This document shows positions 34,903 through 43,858 of a DNA stretch of 64,000 bases, piece after piece; the first letter of the stretch is position 1, and each line of letters starts with the position of its first letter. The DNA comes from Rhodospirillaceae bacterium (GTDB lineage Bacteria > Pseudomonadota > Alphaproteobacteria > Dongiales > Dongiaceae). The stretch spans positions 1,757,001 to 1,821,000 of the forward strand of contig JADJQM010000001.1 of NCBI GenBank assembly GCA_016712715.1, in the 5' to 3' direction. Under the pieces are notes generated by a model. That model was not told the origin of the DNA and searched no databases. It saw nothing but the letters and a program-made list of their open reading frames with translations. The position numbers were made by a program, and so were the translations under genes.

Positions 34903-35284
34903 TTCAACCTCATATCAAGAATCCGGCGGCGACTCCGATCGGACGGCATGGATTTAAGCATGCGATGCGCGCAACAAAGTGACGTTGCTCACCCGCAGGC
35001 GTCAACGACCACACCTTTCCGGTCCCGCCGAGCCCACAGTATCGCGTGATGGGGGAATTCTGACCGGTCGGAAAGCAAAAACAACCGGCCGCAACCGATT
35101 TTGTCTTTCCTGATCCAGGTCGATCACGACATCTTTAGCCGGAATTCGCCTTTGCTGGTGAAGCATAGTTGCGGTGCGGTGCCGGCGATGGCAAGATTAG
35201 CTGTACACAGGAATAATAAGGTGCCGGCCCCCAACACCGGCACAAAACAAGAAGACTCAAACCGGGACAGGAGGGAGTTACGTG
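34903..35284. other. Intergenic region before the polyamine-type ABC operon
   Basis: No gene seen. The right part is the leader of the binding-protein gene: a possible -10 (AATAAT, 35212-35217) with only a weak -35, then a hairpin GTGCCGG/CCGGCAC (35221-35243) and a strong AGGAGGGAG ribosome binding site. The left part serves as upstream region of the leftward gene; I see nothing else there. Confidence 0.5.
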
Positions 35285-36391
35285 ATGGACAACCAAGATT
35301 TCCTGAATGCCATGAAAGCGGGTCGCATGTCGCGCCGCGACATTCTGCAGATGCTGACGGCCGCGGGCCTCACCATGACCATGCTGCCAGTCGGCCGTGC
35401 CAAGGCCGCGGATGGCGAAGCCATCTATTTCACCTGGGAAGGTTATAACGATCCAGGTTTCCATCCCGGCTACACCGCCAAGCACGGCGCCGAGCCGGAA
35501 GGTCCGGTCTTTGGCGATGTCGAGGAAGCACTGACCAAGGTGCGCAGCGGTTTCCAGGTCGATGTCGTGCATCCCTGCAATCTCGATCTCCAGCGCTGGC
35601 GCGAAGCCGATGTCCTGCAGGCGATCGATACCGGCCGCCTCAGCAACTGGGGCAATCTCTTCGAAAGCCTTAAGAAGCTCCCCTATGCCCAAGGCGACAA
35701 GGGCGAGCAGTTCTTCATTCCCGTCGATTGGGGTAATACCTCGATCCTCTACCGCCCGGATCTCTTCGACGTAAAGGAAGAATCCTGGACCATGCTGTGG
35801 GACGAGCGCTATGCGGGCCAGCTCTCGATGGCGGCAGACGCCACCGAATCCGTGGCCATCGCTGGCATCGTGCTCGGCGTCAAGGATCCGTTCAATCTGA
35901 CCGATGAGGAACTGGTCAAGGCCAAGGAACTGCTGGTGAAGCAGAAGCCGCTGATGCGCTTCTATTGGGACAGCAACTCCGCCGTCGAACAGGCCCTGGC
36001 GTCTGGCGAACTGGTTGCTGCCACCGGTTGGAACAGCTCGGTCGTGACGCTCACCGGCCAAGGCGTCAACATCAAGTATGCCAACCCGAAGGAAGGCATC
36101 ATGAGCTATTGCTGTGGCCTGGTCATGACCAAGGACGCACCGCATCCCGACAAGGCCTATGACCTCATCGATGCCATGATTTCGCCGGAAGGGGGCAAAT
36201 GGCTGATCGAGGCACAGGGCTACGGCCATTCGAACGCCAAATCCTTCGATCTGGTCGAGGAAAAGATCCTGGCCGAGCGTGGCCTGCCGAAGGATCCGAC
36301 CCAGTTCTTCGGTCAGGGCATCTTCCAGCAGCCGACACTCAATGTCGACAAGGTGCAGAAGCTGTTCGAGGAAGTGAAGGCCGGCGCCTGA
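35285..36391 (+). CDS. Extracellular substrate-binding protein, spermidine/putrescine (PotD) type
   Basis: A 368-residue periplasmic binding protein. The N-terminus has a twin-arginine motif (SRRDILQMLTAAGL), suggesting Tat export. The body shows the PotD-like pattern: FTWEGYNDPGF, VDVVHPCNLDLQRWREADVLQAID, and IPVDWGNTSILYRPDLF, with YCCGLVM near the C-terminus. ATG 35285 follows AGGAGGGAG; a GTG one codon earlier is the alternative. First gene of a four-gene ABC operon (binding protein, two permeases, ATPase). Substrate may be a polyamine or another cationic amine. Confidence 0.88.
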   Translation: MDNQDFLNAMKAGRMSRRDILQMLTAAGLTMTMLPVGRAKAADGEAIYFTWEGYNDPGFHPGYTAKHGAEPEGPVFGDVEEALTKVRSGFQVDVVHPCNLDLQRWREADVLQAIDTGRLSNWGNLFESLKKLPYAQGDKGEQFFIPVDWGNTSILYRPDLFDVKEESWTMLWDERYAGQLSMAADATESVAIAGIVLGVKDPFNLTDEELVKAKELLVKQKPLMRFYWDSNSAVEQALASGELVAATGWNSSVVTLTGQGVNIKYANPKEGIMSYCCGLVMTKDAPHPDKAYDLIDAMISPEGGKWLIEAQGYGHSNAKSFDLVEEKILAERGLPKDPTQFFGQGIFQQPTLNVDKVQKLFEEVKAGA

Positions 36392-36412
36392 TCCGGCCAC
36401 GGCATTGACTTG

Positions 36413-36448
36413 GGATGGAACCGGCTGCCTCGGTGGCTGGTTCCATCC
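36413..36448 (+). other. Stem-loop between binding-protein and permease genes
   Basis: A perfect 10-bp inverted repeat GGATGGAACC (36413-36422) and GGTTCCATCC (36439-36448) with a 16-base loop lies 22 bp after the binding-protein stop. No T tract follows. Such hairpins between a binding-protein gene and its permeases commonly stabilise the upstream message, raising the binding protein relative to the membrane subunits. Function is inference. Confidence 0.65.
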
Positions 36449-36471
36449 CTGTCACTCCCGGCTTCGATGAC

Positions 36472-37392
36472 ATGAGCACACAGGCAGCTTTGAATTTCCC
36501 CGCGACCGACGCCGTCGCCATAACCGCCCGGCCCGAATGGCTGGACGGTTTCTGGTTGATCGCCCCGACGCTCCTCATCGTCATCGGCATGATGGTGGTG
36601 CCGCTGGTGGGTATTATCGTCGTCAGCTTCTGGACCCAGACCGGCTTCAATATCGAGGCCACCTGGACGCTCGACAATTACCGTGTGCTGTTTACGCCGG
36701 AGGGTGCCCTCTATCGCATCCTGATCGTGAAATCGCTGTGGATGTCGCTTACAGCCACCATCGCCGTCGTGCTGCTCGCCTATCCCATGGCCTATTTCAT
36801 GGCCTTCCGCATCGAACGCGCCAAGCTCATCTGGATCATCCTGCTGACTGTGCCCTTCTGGACCAGCTATCTGCTGCGCATCTTCGCCTGGAAGGTGATC
36901 CTGGGCTTCAATGGCGTGATCAATTCCGGCCTGAAGGCCGTGGGTCTCATCGACAAGCCGCTTGAATTCCTGCTCTACAACCCGACCTCGGTCACCATCA
37001 CGCTGGCCCATGCCTGGGCCGCCTATGCCGTGCTGCCGATCTATGTCAGCCTGGAGAAGATCGACCGCTCCTATCTCGAAGCCGCCACCGACCTCGGCGA
37101 TTCAAAGTGGAAGCGCTTCTGGCGCATTACCTTCCCGCTCTCCCTGCCGGGTACGATCGCCGCCATCCTGCTGGTCTTCATTCCGACGGTCGGCGACTAC
37201 ATCACACCGACCCTGGTCGGCGGTACGTCCGGAATCATGATCGGCAACTCCATCGTCACGCAGTTCGGCAAGGCCAGCAATGCGCCGCTCGGCGCTGCCC
37301 TTTCCTGCATCATGATGCTGGCGATCACGCTCGCGGTCTGCGCGTTCCTCGCCGCGATCGGTCGCAAGCGCCTCAAGGCCGCGGACCTCTAG
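36472..37392 (+). CDS. ABC transporter permease, PotB type
   Basis: About 306 residues, inner-membrane subunit. It has six predicted membrane segments starting with FWLIAPTLLIVIGMMVVPLVG, and the EAA-loop YLEAATDLGDSKWKRFWRITFPLSLPG that contacts the ATPase. ATG 36472 is chosen because the earlier in-frame ATG at 36415 lies inside the intergenic stem-loop. Gap of 3 bp to the second permease. Confidence 0.88.
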   Translation: MSTQAALNFPATDAVAITARPEWLDGFWLIAPTLLIVIGMMVVPLVGIIVVSFWTQTGFNIEATWTLDNYRVLFTPEGALYRILIVKSLWMSLTATIAVVLLAYPMAYFMAFRIERAKLIWIILLTVPFWTSYLLRIFAWKVILGFNGVINSGLKAVGLIDKPLEFLLYNPTSVTITLAHAWAAYAVLPIYVSLEKIDRSYLEAATDLGDSKWKRFWRITFPLSLPGTIAAILLVFIPTVGDYITPTLVGGTSGIMIGNSIVTQFGKASNAPLGAALSCIMMLAITLAVCAFLAAIGRKRLKAADL

Positions 37393-37395
37393 ACC

Positions 37396-38208
37396 ATGGA
37401 GACGATCCGCAAGCACCTCAACCTGCTCTCGCTTTTCGCCGTGCTGTACCTGGCCTTTCTTTATGTGCCGGTCCTGCTGCTGCCACTGTTCTCGTTCAAC
37501 GACAACATCTACGTGACCCTGCCGTTCAAGGGCTTCACCTTGAAATGGTATGCGAACCTGCTCGCCAATTCGAGCCTTCAATCGGCACTCTGGGCCAGCG
37601 TCAAGGTCGGCATCGGCGTCGCCATTCTGAGTACCTTTCTGGGGCTGCTGGCGGCTCGTGCCATGACCCGCTATCGCCTGCCGTTCCGGCGCTCGATCTA
37701 CGCGCTCATCATGCTGCCGCTGGTCATTCCATATATGGTGATCGGCGTCTCGACCCTGGTCATCCTGCGCCGGGGCCTCGACATGGACCTCTCCTTATGG
37801 ACCGTCGGCGCCTCCCACGTCCTCATCACCGTGCCGCTTTCCATGCTGGTGCTGATGGCGCGCATGGAGGGCTTCGACCGCAGCCTAGAAGAAGCCTCGC
37901 GCGACCTGGGTGACACAGCGTGGCGCAGCTTCCGGCGCGTGACCTTGCCCCTGGTCATGCCGGGTATCGTCTCCAGCCTGTTGCTCTGCTTCATTACCTC
38001 GTTCGACGAGTATCTGCTGGCCTTCTTCCTCGCCGGCAGCGATTCGACATTGCCCATCTTCATCTTCAGCAGCCTGCGCTTCCCCTCCAAGATTCCCGAC
38101 GTGCTGGCGCTGGGGTCACTCATTCTGATGGTTTCGATCGTGCTCGTGGTGTTTGCCGAATGGCTGCGCCGCCGCGGCGTTTCCGGCAGCGATTCATCTG
38201 TTATCTGA
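37396..38208 (+). CDS. ABC transporter permease, PotC type
   Basis: A 270-residue inner-membrane subunit with about six membrane segments (LFAVLYLAFLYVPVLLLPLFSFN first) and the EAA loop SLEEASRDLGDTAWRSFRRVTLPLVMPG. The SFNDN motif after the first segment is typical of PotC. Third gene of the polyamine-type operon. Confidence 0.9.
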   Translation: METIRKHLNLLSLFAVLYLAFLYVPVLLLPLFSFNDNIYVTLPFKGFTLKWYANLLANSSLQSALWASVKVGIGVAILSTFLGLLAARAMTRYRLPFRRSIYALIMLPLVIPYMVIGVSTLVILRRGLDMDLSLWTVGASHVLITVPLSMLVLMARMEGFDRSLEEASRDLGDTAWRSFRRVTLPLVMPGIVSSLLLCFITSFDEYLLAFFLAGSDSTLPIFIFSSLRFPSKIPDVLALGSLILMVSIVLVVFAEWLRRRGVSGSDSSVI

Positions 38209-38215
38209 GGCAGGC

Positions 38216-39361
38216 ATGACCCCACCCACCAACCCCCGACCCATGATCTCGCTTCAGGCCGTTACCAAGCGGTTTGGCAGCTTCGCAGCGGTCGATGCCG
38301 CCACCTTCGATATCGCGCCTGGCGAGTTCTTCTCGCTGCTGGGTCCGTCCGGCTGCGGCAAGACCACCTTGCTGCGCATGATTGGCGGTTTTGAACGACA
38401 GAGCGAGGGCGACATCCTCATCGACGGCGAACCCATGGGCATCCGCCCGCCGAACCAGCGCCCGACCAACATGGTGTTCCAGAGCTATGCGATCTTCCCG
38501 CATCTCGATATCGCCGAGAATATCGCCTATGGCCTCATCAATCGCGGCTTCGACAAGGCCACCATCGCCAAGAAGGTCACCCAGGCGTTGGAGATGGTGC
38601 GCCTCGAAGGTCTCGGCAATCGCCGCACCAACCAGATTTCCGGTGGTCAGCGCCAGCGGGTGGCGCTGGCCCGCGCCATTGTCTGCGAACCCAAGGTCCT
38701 GTTGCTCGACGAACCGCTGGGCGCCCTCGACAAGAAACTGCGCGAGGAGATGCAGATCGAATTGCGCCAGTTGCAGAAGAGCCTTGGCATCACCTTCATC
38801 TTCGTGACCCACGACCAGGAGGAGGCGTTGTCGCTCTCCGACCGCATTGCCGTCATGGCACGTGGCAAGGTCCTGCAGATCGATACCGCGACCTCCCTCT
38901 ACGAACGGCCCAATTGTCGCGAGGTTGCGGGCTTCATCGGCAATATGAACTTCTTTGAAGGGCGCATCGCCAGCATCGCCAACGGGGTCGCGGCAGTGGA
39001 GATCGGTCCCGGCCAGCATGTGCGTGTCCCCGCCGGTGCCGGATCAGTGCCAGGTCAAGCCGCCATCGTCGCTGTTCGCCCGGAAAAGATCGACGCGACC
39101 GCAACCATGCCGCAGCGGAATGGTTCATCCACGGCCAATGTCATCAAGGCGCAGGCCCTGGCCGGCTCCTATCTTGGCGACCGCAGCCTCGTTCTTGCCC
39201 AATGGCGTGAAGGGACGGCGCCGATCTCCGTGTCGTTGCAGAACCGCAAGGCGCTCGCCGCAGCCGCGCCCGGATCCATTATCGGCACGGATTCTGTCGC
39301 CATGGATGCGCCAATATGGTTAACATGGCCGGTCGAGGCCGGTGTCCTGCTTAATAGTTAG
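38216..39361 (+). CDS. ABC transporter ATP-binding protein, PotA type
   Basis: About 381 residues. Walker A GPSGCGKTT, Q-loop FQSYAIFPH, signature ISGGQRQRVALARA, Walker B VLLLDEPLGALD and switch His in VTHDQEEA are all intact. A C-terminal TOBE-like regulatory domain follows (IAAVRPEKI region). ATG 38216 follows GAGGCAGG, just after the second permease stop. Last gene of the operon. Confidence 0.92.
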   Translation: MTPPTNPRPMISLQAVTKRFGSFAAVDAATFDIAPGEFFSLLGPSGCGKTTLLRMIGGFERQSEGDILIDGEPMGIRPPNQRPTNMVFQSYAIFPHLDIAENIAYGLINRGFDKATIAKKVTQALEMVRLEGLGNRRTNQISGGQRQRVALARAIVCEPKVLLLDEPLGALDKKLREEMQIELRQLQKSLGITFIFVTHDQEEALSLSDRIAVMARGKVLQIDTATSLYERPNCREVAGFIGNMNFFEGRIASIANGVAAVEIGPGQHVRVPAGAGSVPGQAAIVAVRPEKIDATATMPQRNGSSTANVIKAQALAGSYLGDRSLVLAQWREGTAPISVSLQNRKALAAAAPGSIIGTDSVAMDAPIWLTWPVEAGVLLNS

Positions 39362-39416
39362 GTCACATCTCAGGGTTAGGGTTGCCTTATGTCGCACTGC
39401 AGCGTGGACAATTAAT

Positions 39417-40646
39417 ATGCTTTATCATGCCATAGAGGCTCAATACCTCGCCCTGACGCCATTCCGCATCGCCGCCGACACGTGGCGCAATTTGCTGGCG
39501 CATCCAGGCAATCCGCTCGCCGAGACCACGTTGCACCGAGCCGGTGCCGCGGCCTGGGAAATCATGGCGCGCTCCGCGCGGCGCCATGGGCGCCCTGAAT
39601 TCGGCATCAACAGCGTGGAGATCGACGGGCAGACCGTCGCCATCGCCGAGAAGCTGATCCATGGCGAGCCCTTCTGCCGCCTCGTTCATTTCGAACGCGT
39701 TCTGGCAAAGCCTCGCAAGGATCCGAAGGTCCTCCTGGTGGCCCCCCTCTCCGGGCACTTTGCCACTCTGGTCCGCGACACGATCGAGAGTCTAGCGATC
39801 TCCCATGAAGTCTATGTGACGGACTGGCAGGATGCGCGCGAAGTACCCTTGAGCGACGGCCGTTTCGGCTTCGAAGATTATGTCGACGTGCTCCACCGCT
39901 GCATCCGCAGCATCGGCACCGGCGTCACCGTGCTGGCGATCTGCCAGCCGGCACCGGCCTCGATCGTTGCCACGGCCCTGATGGCCGAAGCAAAGGACCC
40001 TTTCACGCCGCGCAACCTCATCATCATGGGCGGCCCGGTCGATACGCGGCGCGGCACCACCGAAGTGACGCGTTTGGCGCAATCCCATTCGATCTCATCC
40101 TTCGAGGCAGCCGCCGTTCACAATGTACCGCCGCTCCATCCGGGTGCTGGACGTCGCGTCTATCCCGGCCTGCTGCAATTGACCGGCTTCATGTCGCTCA
40201 ATCCTGATCGGCATCTCCGCGCGCATATCGATTTCCTCTGGGCCCATGCCAAGGGCGACGATCGCTTTGCCCGGGCACATCGCCGTTTCTACGAAGAATA
40301 TCTCGCGGTGATGGATCTCGACGCGCAGTTCTATCTCGACACGGTTCGCATCGTTTTCCAGGAACACGCCCTGATGAAGGGCACGCTCAAGCATCGCGGC
40401 CATCTGGTCGATCCCGGCGCCATGCGCAATGTCGGCTTGATGACCGTCGAAGGCGGCCGCGACGACATCACGGGAACGGGCCAATGCCACGCAGCGCATG
40501 AGCTCTGCGCGCGCATCCCGGACAAGCTGCGGCTCCAGCTCACCGAAGAGAAGGTCGGTCATTACGGCCTCTTCAGCGGCCGTTCCTGGCGCGAGCGCAT
40601 CAGCCCGGCCATCGGCGAGTTCATCCGTCGCAACAAGGCCTCGTGA
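39417..40646 (+). CDS. phaZ: Intracellular polyhydroxyalkanoate depolymerase
   Basis: About 409 residues; degrades the cell's own PHB granules. N-terminus MLYHAIEAQYLALTPFRIAADTW is characteristic. The nucleophile is a Cys in a lipase-box-like sequence (AICQPAPAS), as in the intracellular PhaZ1 group, and KVGHYGLFSGRSWRERI near the C-terminus holds the catalytic His. ATG 39417 has no clear ribosome binding site, and a frame extension to 39342 overlaps the transporter gene and is unlikely. The next gene overlaps its stop by 4 bp. Confidence 0.92.
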   Translation: MLYHAIEAQYLALTPFRIAADTWRNLLAHPGNPLAETTLHRAGAAAWEIMARSARRHGRPEFGINSVEIDGQTVAIAEKLIHGEPFCRLVHFERVLAKPRKDPKVLLVAPLSGHFATLVRDTIESLAISHEVYVTDWQDAREVPLSDGRFGFEDYVDVLHRCIRSIGTGVTVLAICQPAPASIVATALMAEAKDPFTPRNLIIMGGPVDTRRGTTEVTRLAQSHSISSFEAAAVHNVPPLHPGAGRRVYPGLLQLTGFMSLNPDRHLRAHIDFLWAHAKGDDRFARAHRRFYEEYLAVMDLDAQFYLDTVRIVFQEHALMKGTLKHRGHLVDPGAMRNVGLMTVEGGRDDITGTGQCHAAHELCARIPDKLRLQLTEEKVGHYGLFSGRSWRERISPAIGEFIRRNKAS

Positions 40647-41092
40647 CCAAGGCTTCCGCCAAGGAGCCTTTCTGGAAGACGACGCCCCTTTCCAAGATGA
40701 CGCCGTCGGAATGGGAGAGTCTGTGCGACGGCTGCGGCAAATGCTGCCTCGTCAAGCTGCGCGATGCCGACACCAATCAGGTGCTGTTCACCAATGTCGC
40801 CTGCAAGCAGCTAGACCTGCGCAACTGCCACTGCAAGGACTACGCCCATCGCAAGGAGATCGTGCCGGATTGCGTGCAGCTCAATCCGCGCAGTCTCGGC
40901 CGCATCGATTGGCTGCCGGAAACCTGCGCATATAAGCTGGTCCATCAGAAGCAGGATCTGCCCTGGTGGCATCCGCTGGTCTCGGGCGATCCCAAGACCG
41001 TGCACCAAGCCGGCATCTCCGTGCGCAAGCGCGCGATCTCGGAAACCCGCGCCGGCGAACCGGAAGATCACATCGTCGATTGGATCAAATAG
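40643..41092 (+). CDS. UPF0260/YcgN family cysteine-cluster protein
   Basis: A 149-residue protein starting with GTG at 40643 inside the phaZ stop (GTGA). Conserved Cys pattern CDGCGKCCLVKL then CKQLDLRNCHCKDY and ETCAY, typical of YcgN and related Fe-S or zinc-cluster proteins. Function not established; the family is broadly conserved in proteobacteria. A related Cys-cluster protein lies 2 kb downstream. Confidence 0.85.
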   Translation: MTKASAKEPFWKTTPLSKMTPSEWESLCDGCGKCCLVKLRDADTNQVLFTNVACKQLDLRNCHCKDYAHRKEIVPDCVQLNPRSLGRIDWLPETCAYKLVHQKQDLPWWHPLVSGDPKTVHQAGISVRKRAISETRAGEPEDHIVDWIK

Positions 41093-41133
41093 CGTGAGGC
41101 GCCGCTAGGCGTTGTCGCCTAGGCGTCATCTCC

Positions 41134-41556
41134 CTAGGCGTCATCTCTGGGCAGCCAGGGAATGCGTGCGACTTCGATGCCTTCTTCCGCGAGCTCACGG
41201 TGCTGGTCTTCATTCGCTTCACCGAAAATGCCGCGCGCATCGGCTTCGCCATAGTGGATCTTGCGCGCTTCCTCGGCGAACTTGTCGCCGACATAGTCGC
41301 AATTCTCTTCGACCTGGCGACGCACCTCGGCGAGCTGCGCGCGCATGTTGCTGGCCAATACCGCCATGTTCTGCGCCGGCGCCTTGTCGCCCTTGGCCCC
41401 AATCCTCGGCGCCATCAGCGCCTTGCCGACCTTGCGGTCGCCGCATTCGGGGCATTCCACCATGCCACGCGCCAATTGGCGGTCGGCCGTGTTGCCGTCC
41501 TTGAACCAGATGTCGAAGCTGTGGCCTTTGCCACAATTGAGCTGAAACACAATCAT
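41134..41556 (-). CDS. DUF1178 family protein
   Basis: About 140 residues. The N-terminus has two Cys pairs in a zinc-ribbon arrangement (LNCGKGHSFDIWF, and VECPECGDRKV) and the C-terminus is charged (YVGDKFAEEARKIHYGEADARGIFGEA), the standard DUF1178 layout. ATG 41556 follows AGAGG; a GTG two codons earlier is possible. Function unknown. The end of the gene (GGCGTCATCTC with the stop) is repeated just downstream. Confidence 0.88.
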   Translation of the reverse strand: MIVFQLNCGKGHSFDIWFKDGNTADRQLARGMVECPECGDRKVGKALMAPRIGAKGDKAPAQNMAVLASNMRAQLAEVRRQVEENCDYVGDKFAEEARKIHYGEADARGIFGEANEDQHRELAEEGIEVARIPWLPRDDA

Positions 41557-41713
41557 CGTCACTGCCTCTTATGCGCGGTCATCCCATGCAACAGCCGCGC
41601 CAATCCCGATCGACCTATTCTCGCCGACAAGTCTTAAGAATATAGAGGCGAGCCTTGGAAATGCTACCCTTCACCCCTACCATTCAACGTCTCCTTTAAC
41701 AAATGAGTGTGAT

Positions 41714-42244
41714 TTGACGCCAGTTGCGCCCACCACGCCGCCATCGCCCTGGGTGGTTCAGTTCAGCGCCCGGATCGATCCTGCCGGCTGCGTCCTCGAC
41801 CTTGCCGCCGGCAGCGGACGACATACCCATTTCCTGCGCGGGCTGGGCCATCCGGTCGTGGCACTCGACCGAGACGTCACGGCGCTGGCAGCGCTGGGGG
41901 GCGTGGGGGCCGAGATCATTTCCGCCGATCTGGAGGATGGCTCGCCCTGGCCACTGGGTGACCGGCGCTTTGCCGGAATCGTCGTCACCAATTACCTGCA
42001 CCGCCCCCTGCTGCCGCAGCTGGTTTCCGCCCTGGCACCGGGTGGCCTGCTGATCTACGAGACCTTCGCCGCAGGCAATGAGCGCTTCGGCCGGCCCAGC
42101 AAACCGGCCTTCCTGCTGGCGCCCGCCGAGTTGCTGCGTCTGGCGCAGGAATTCGGCCTCACGGTCCTTGGCTATTTCAGTGGTGAAGTCAGCCAGCCCA
42201 AGCCGGCCATGGTGCAACGTCTGGCGGCGCGCGCTTCTATCTAG
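41714..42244 (+). CDS. Class I SAM-dependent methyltransferase
   Basis: About 176 residues, small for the fold. SAM motif I is VLDLAAGSGRHTHFLRGLGH, motif II LDRDVTAL, and the ADLEDG and VVTNYLHRPLLP segments follow. The start is probably the TTG at 41714, since no ATG or GTG lies in frame close by. Substrate unknown. Convergent with the SemiSWEET gene, overlapping by 8 bp. Confidence 0.75.
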   Translation: MTPVAPTTPPSPWVVQFSARIDPAGCVLDLAAGSGRHTHFLRGLGHPVVALDRDVTALAALGGVGAEIISADLEDGSPWPLGDRRFAGIVVTNYLHRPLLPQLVSALAPGGLLIYETFAAGNERFGRPSKPAFLLAPAELLRLAQEFGLTVLGYFSGEVSQPKPAMVQRLAARASI

Positions 42245-42521
42245 CCGCGGCGGCCCGGTCGCGCAGTTTCAGCAGCAGGACCGATCCCACCAGCAGCAGG
42301 GCGCTGACATTGGCGAGAATCAATGAGGCAGAGCCGATGACGACACCATAGGTCAGCCACAGAATCTGGCCGGCAAACATCATGAGATACATGGTGAGTG
42401 AGACGTCTCTGGCCGAACCGTTGCGCCAGATGCGCAAGGCTTGCGGCAGGAAGCTGAAGGTGGTCAAGCAGGCGGCAACAATGCCGATCACCTCGACCCA
42501 GAAATCGCCGGGATTCGCCAT
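42237..42521 (-). CDS. SemiSWEET sugar transporter
   Basis: A 94-residue membrane protein with three helices, the half-transporter form of SWEET/MtN3 proteins that dimerises to move small sugars. The signature is visible in VEVIGIVAACLTTFSFLPQALRIW (PQ motif) and SLTMYLMMFAGQILWLTYG. ATG 42521 is the conserved start; a longer reading in the same frame is the shadow of the upstream gene. It follows the DUF4170 gene by 7 bp. Confidence 0.88.
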   Translation of the reverse strand: MANPGDFWVEVIGIVAACLTTFSFLPQALRIWRNGSARDVSLTMYLMMFAGQILWLTYGVVIGSASLILANVSALLLVGSVLLLKLRDRAAAAR

Positions 42522-42528
42522 GGCCGGA

Positions 42529-42939
42529 TCAGTGCGCTTTCCCGGATTTGGGATGCTCGCCCTTGGCCAGCTTTTCGATGCGATAGCGGCACATCGCGTC
42601 GTCGACGGTCGACCAGGCGTGGCGCGACCAGGCCGTCTTGGCATCCTCATAGGTGTCGAAAGGGCCAAACCACTGCTCGCCGCCACCCGGCGCCGGCTCG
42701 GTAAAGGTCGTGTCGCAATAGGGCCCACCAACCACCCAGAAGCAGATATCGCCACCCTCTTCCTCGATCCGGAAGCGGGCATGTGCCTGATCCACTGTCT
42801 CCCAGGCGCGCTTCTGCCAGGCTGCCTTTGCCTCGTCATAGGTAGCAAAGGGGCCGATCCGCTCTTCCTTGCCGCCCTCTTGAATGCGATCAAAGTTCGT
42901 ATCGGCATATGCGCCGCCGATTACCCAGAAACGGGCCAT
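42529..42939 (-). CDS. DUF4170 protein with two tandem domain copies
   Basis: A 136-residue protein made of two copies of one domain: residues about 4-58 (FWVIGGAYADTNF, GPFATYDEAKAAW, FRI) and 66-120 (FWVVGGPYCDTTF, GPFDTYEDAKTAW, YRI). ATG 42939 is chosen for MARFWVIGGAY. Function unknown; DUF4170 is mostly alphaproteobacterial. Same strand as the SemiSWEET gene and likely cotranscribed with it. Confidence 0.82.
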   Translation of the reverse strand: MARFWVIGGAYADTNFDRIQEGGKEERIGPFATYDEAKAAWQKRAWETVDQAHARFRIEEEGGDICFWVVGGPYCDTTFTEPAPGGGEQWFGPFDTYEDAKTAWSRHAWSTVDDAMCRYRIEKLAKGEHPKSGKAH

Positions 42940-43112
42940 GATTTTTTTCAGTTCCTTCGCTCTCGGCGGAATACAGACTCGCGCCAAAAAACCATGCTAA
43001 CCTGCTCATTCTTAACTGGATTTCGAGTCGGCGGCAAAGCATAAATCGCATAAGCGCGTGTGCGTCCACTCGTATTCCGGCTCCTACTATAAAAAGCCAA
43101 GGTAAAGATGTT

Positions 43113-43850
43113 ATGACCAAAGATATGCAGCCGGAGGATTTCAAGACGGTCTATGACCGCTTTCAGGCGAATGTCTCTCGCTTCGATTGCGGTCGTTTCT
43201 GTGCCCCGCTGAACGAGGGCCAGCCGGTCTGCTGCGACACCAAACATGCTATTCCCGTGGTCGACAAGCCGGAGTTCGACCTGCTGAAAAGCCGCACCGA
43301 TCTGTGGCATCGCTACAAGCCGACCGATGCGACGGCGCGCAAGATCGTCGACGAACTGCACAAGAATTGCCGGGCCATCGAATGCAAGGGGGCCCGATTT
43401 TGCGAGCGTGACAACCGGACGCTCGCCTGCCGCGCCTTTCCCTTCTATCCCTATTTCGACAGGAAGGGCGAGTTGCTTGGCCTTGGCACCTATTGGATCT
43501 TTGCCGATCGCTGCTGGCTCATCTCCAACATGCAGGTGGTCGAGCGCGACTTCGTCAAGGAATTCATCGACGCCTATGAATACGTCTTTGCCCGCGACGC
43601 CGAGGAAAAGGACGCGATGAAGCGTCATTCCGCCAATCATCGCCGCATCTCGACCCGCTACAAGAAGCCGATCCTGCTCATCGGCAAGGAAGGCGGCTTC
43701 CTCAAGGTCATGCCGGGCACGGCTGAGGTACGCGCGGCCACACCCAAGGACATGGTCAAGACCGGCCCCTACAAAAGCCCGCGCGCCTATGCCCGTGCCG
43801 TCAAGGAAGCGGGTGGCGAACTGCCGGCCCAATCCCCCTTCATCGACTGA
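43113..43850 (+). CDS. Cysteine-cluster (YkgJ-like) protein
   Basis: A 245-residue soluble protein with a conserved Cys set: FDCGRFCAPLNEGQPVCC, NCRAIECKGARFCERDNRTLACRAFPFYPYF. This resembles the CxxCxxxCC-type YkgJ/UPF0153 clusters, probably binding zinc or iron-sulfur. The C-terminal half is basic. Divergent from the DUF4170 gene with 173 bp between. Function unknown. Confidence 0.7.
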   Translation: MTKDMQPEDFKTVYDRFQANVSRFDCGRFCAPLNEGQPVCCDTKHAIPVVDKPEFDLLKSRTDLWHRYKPTDATARKIVDELHKNCRAIECKGARFCERDNRTLACRAFPFYPYFDRKGELLGLGTYWIFADRCWLISNMQVVERDFVKEFIDAYEYVFARDAEEKDAMKRHSANHRRISTRYKKPILLIGKEGGFLKVMPGTAEVRAATPKDMVKTGPYKSPRAYARAVKEAGGELPAQSPFID

Positions 43851-43858
43851 TCTCTGCC

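Noticed and set aside
36415..36471. Upstream ATG for the first permease gene
   Set aside because: It lies inside a perfect stem-loop and the added residues are not membrane-like.
42522..42908. N-terminal extension of the SemiSWEET frame
   Set aside because: It is an Arg/Pro/Ser-rich shadow of the DUF4170 gene; the family starts at 42521.
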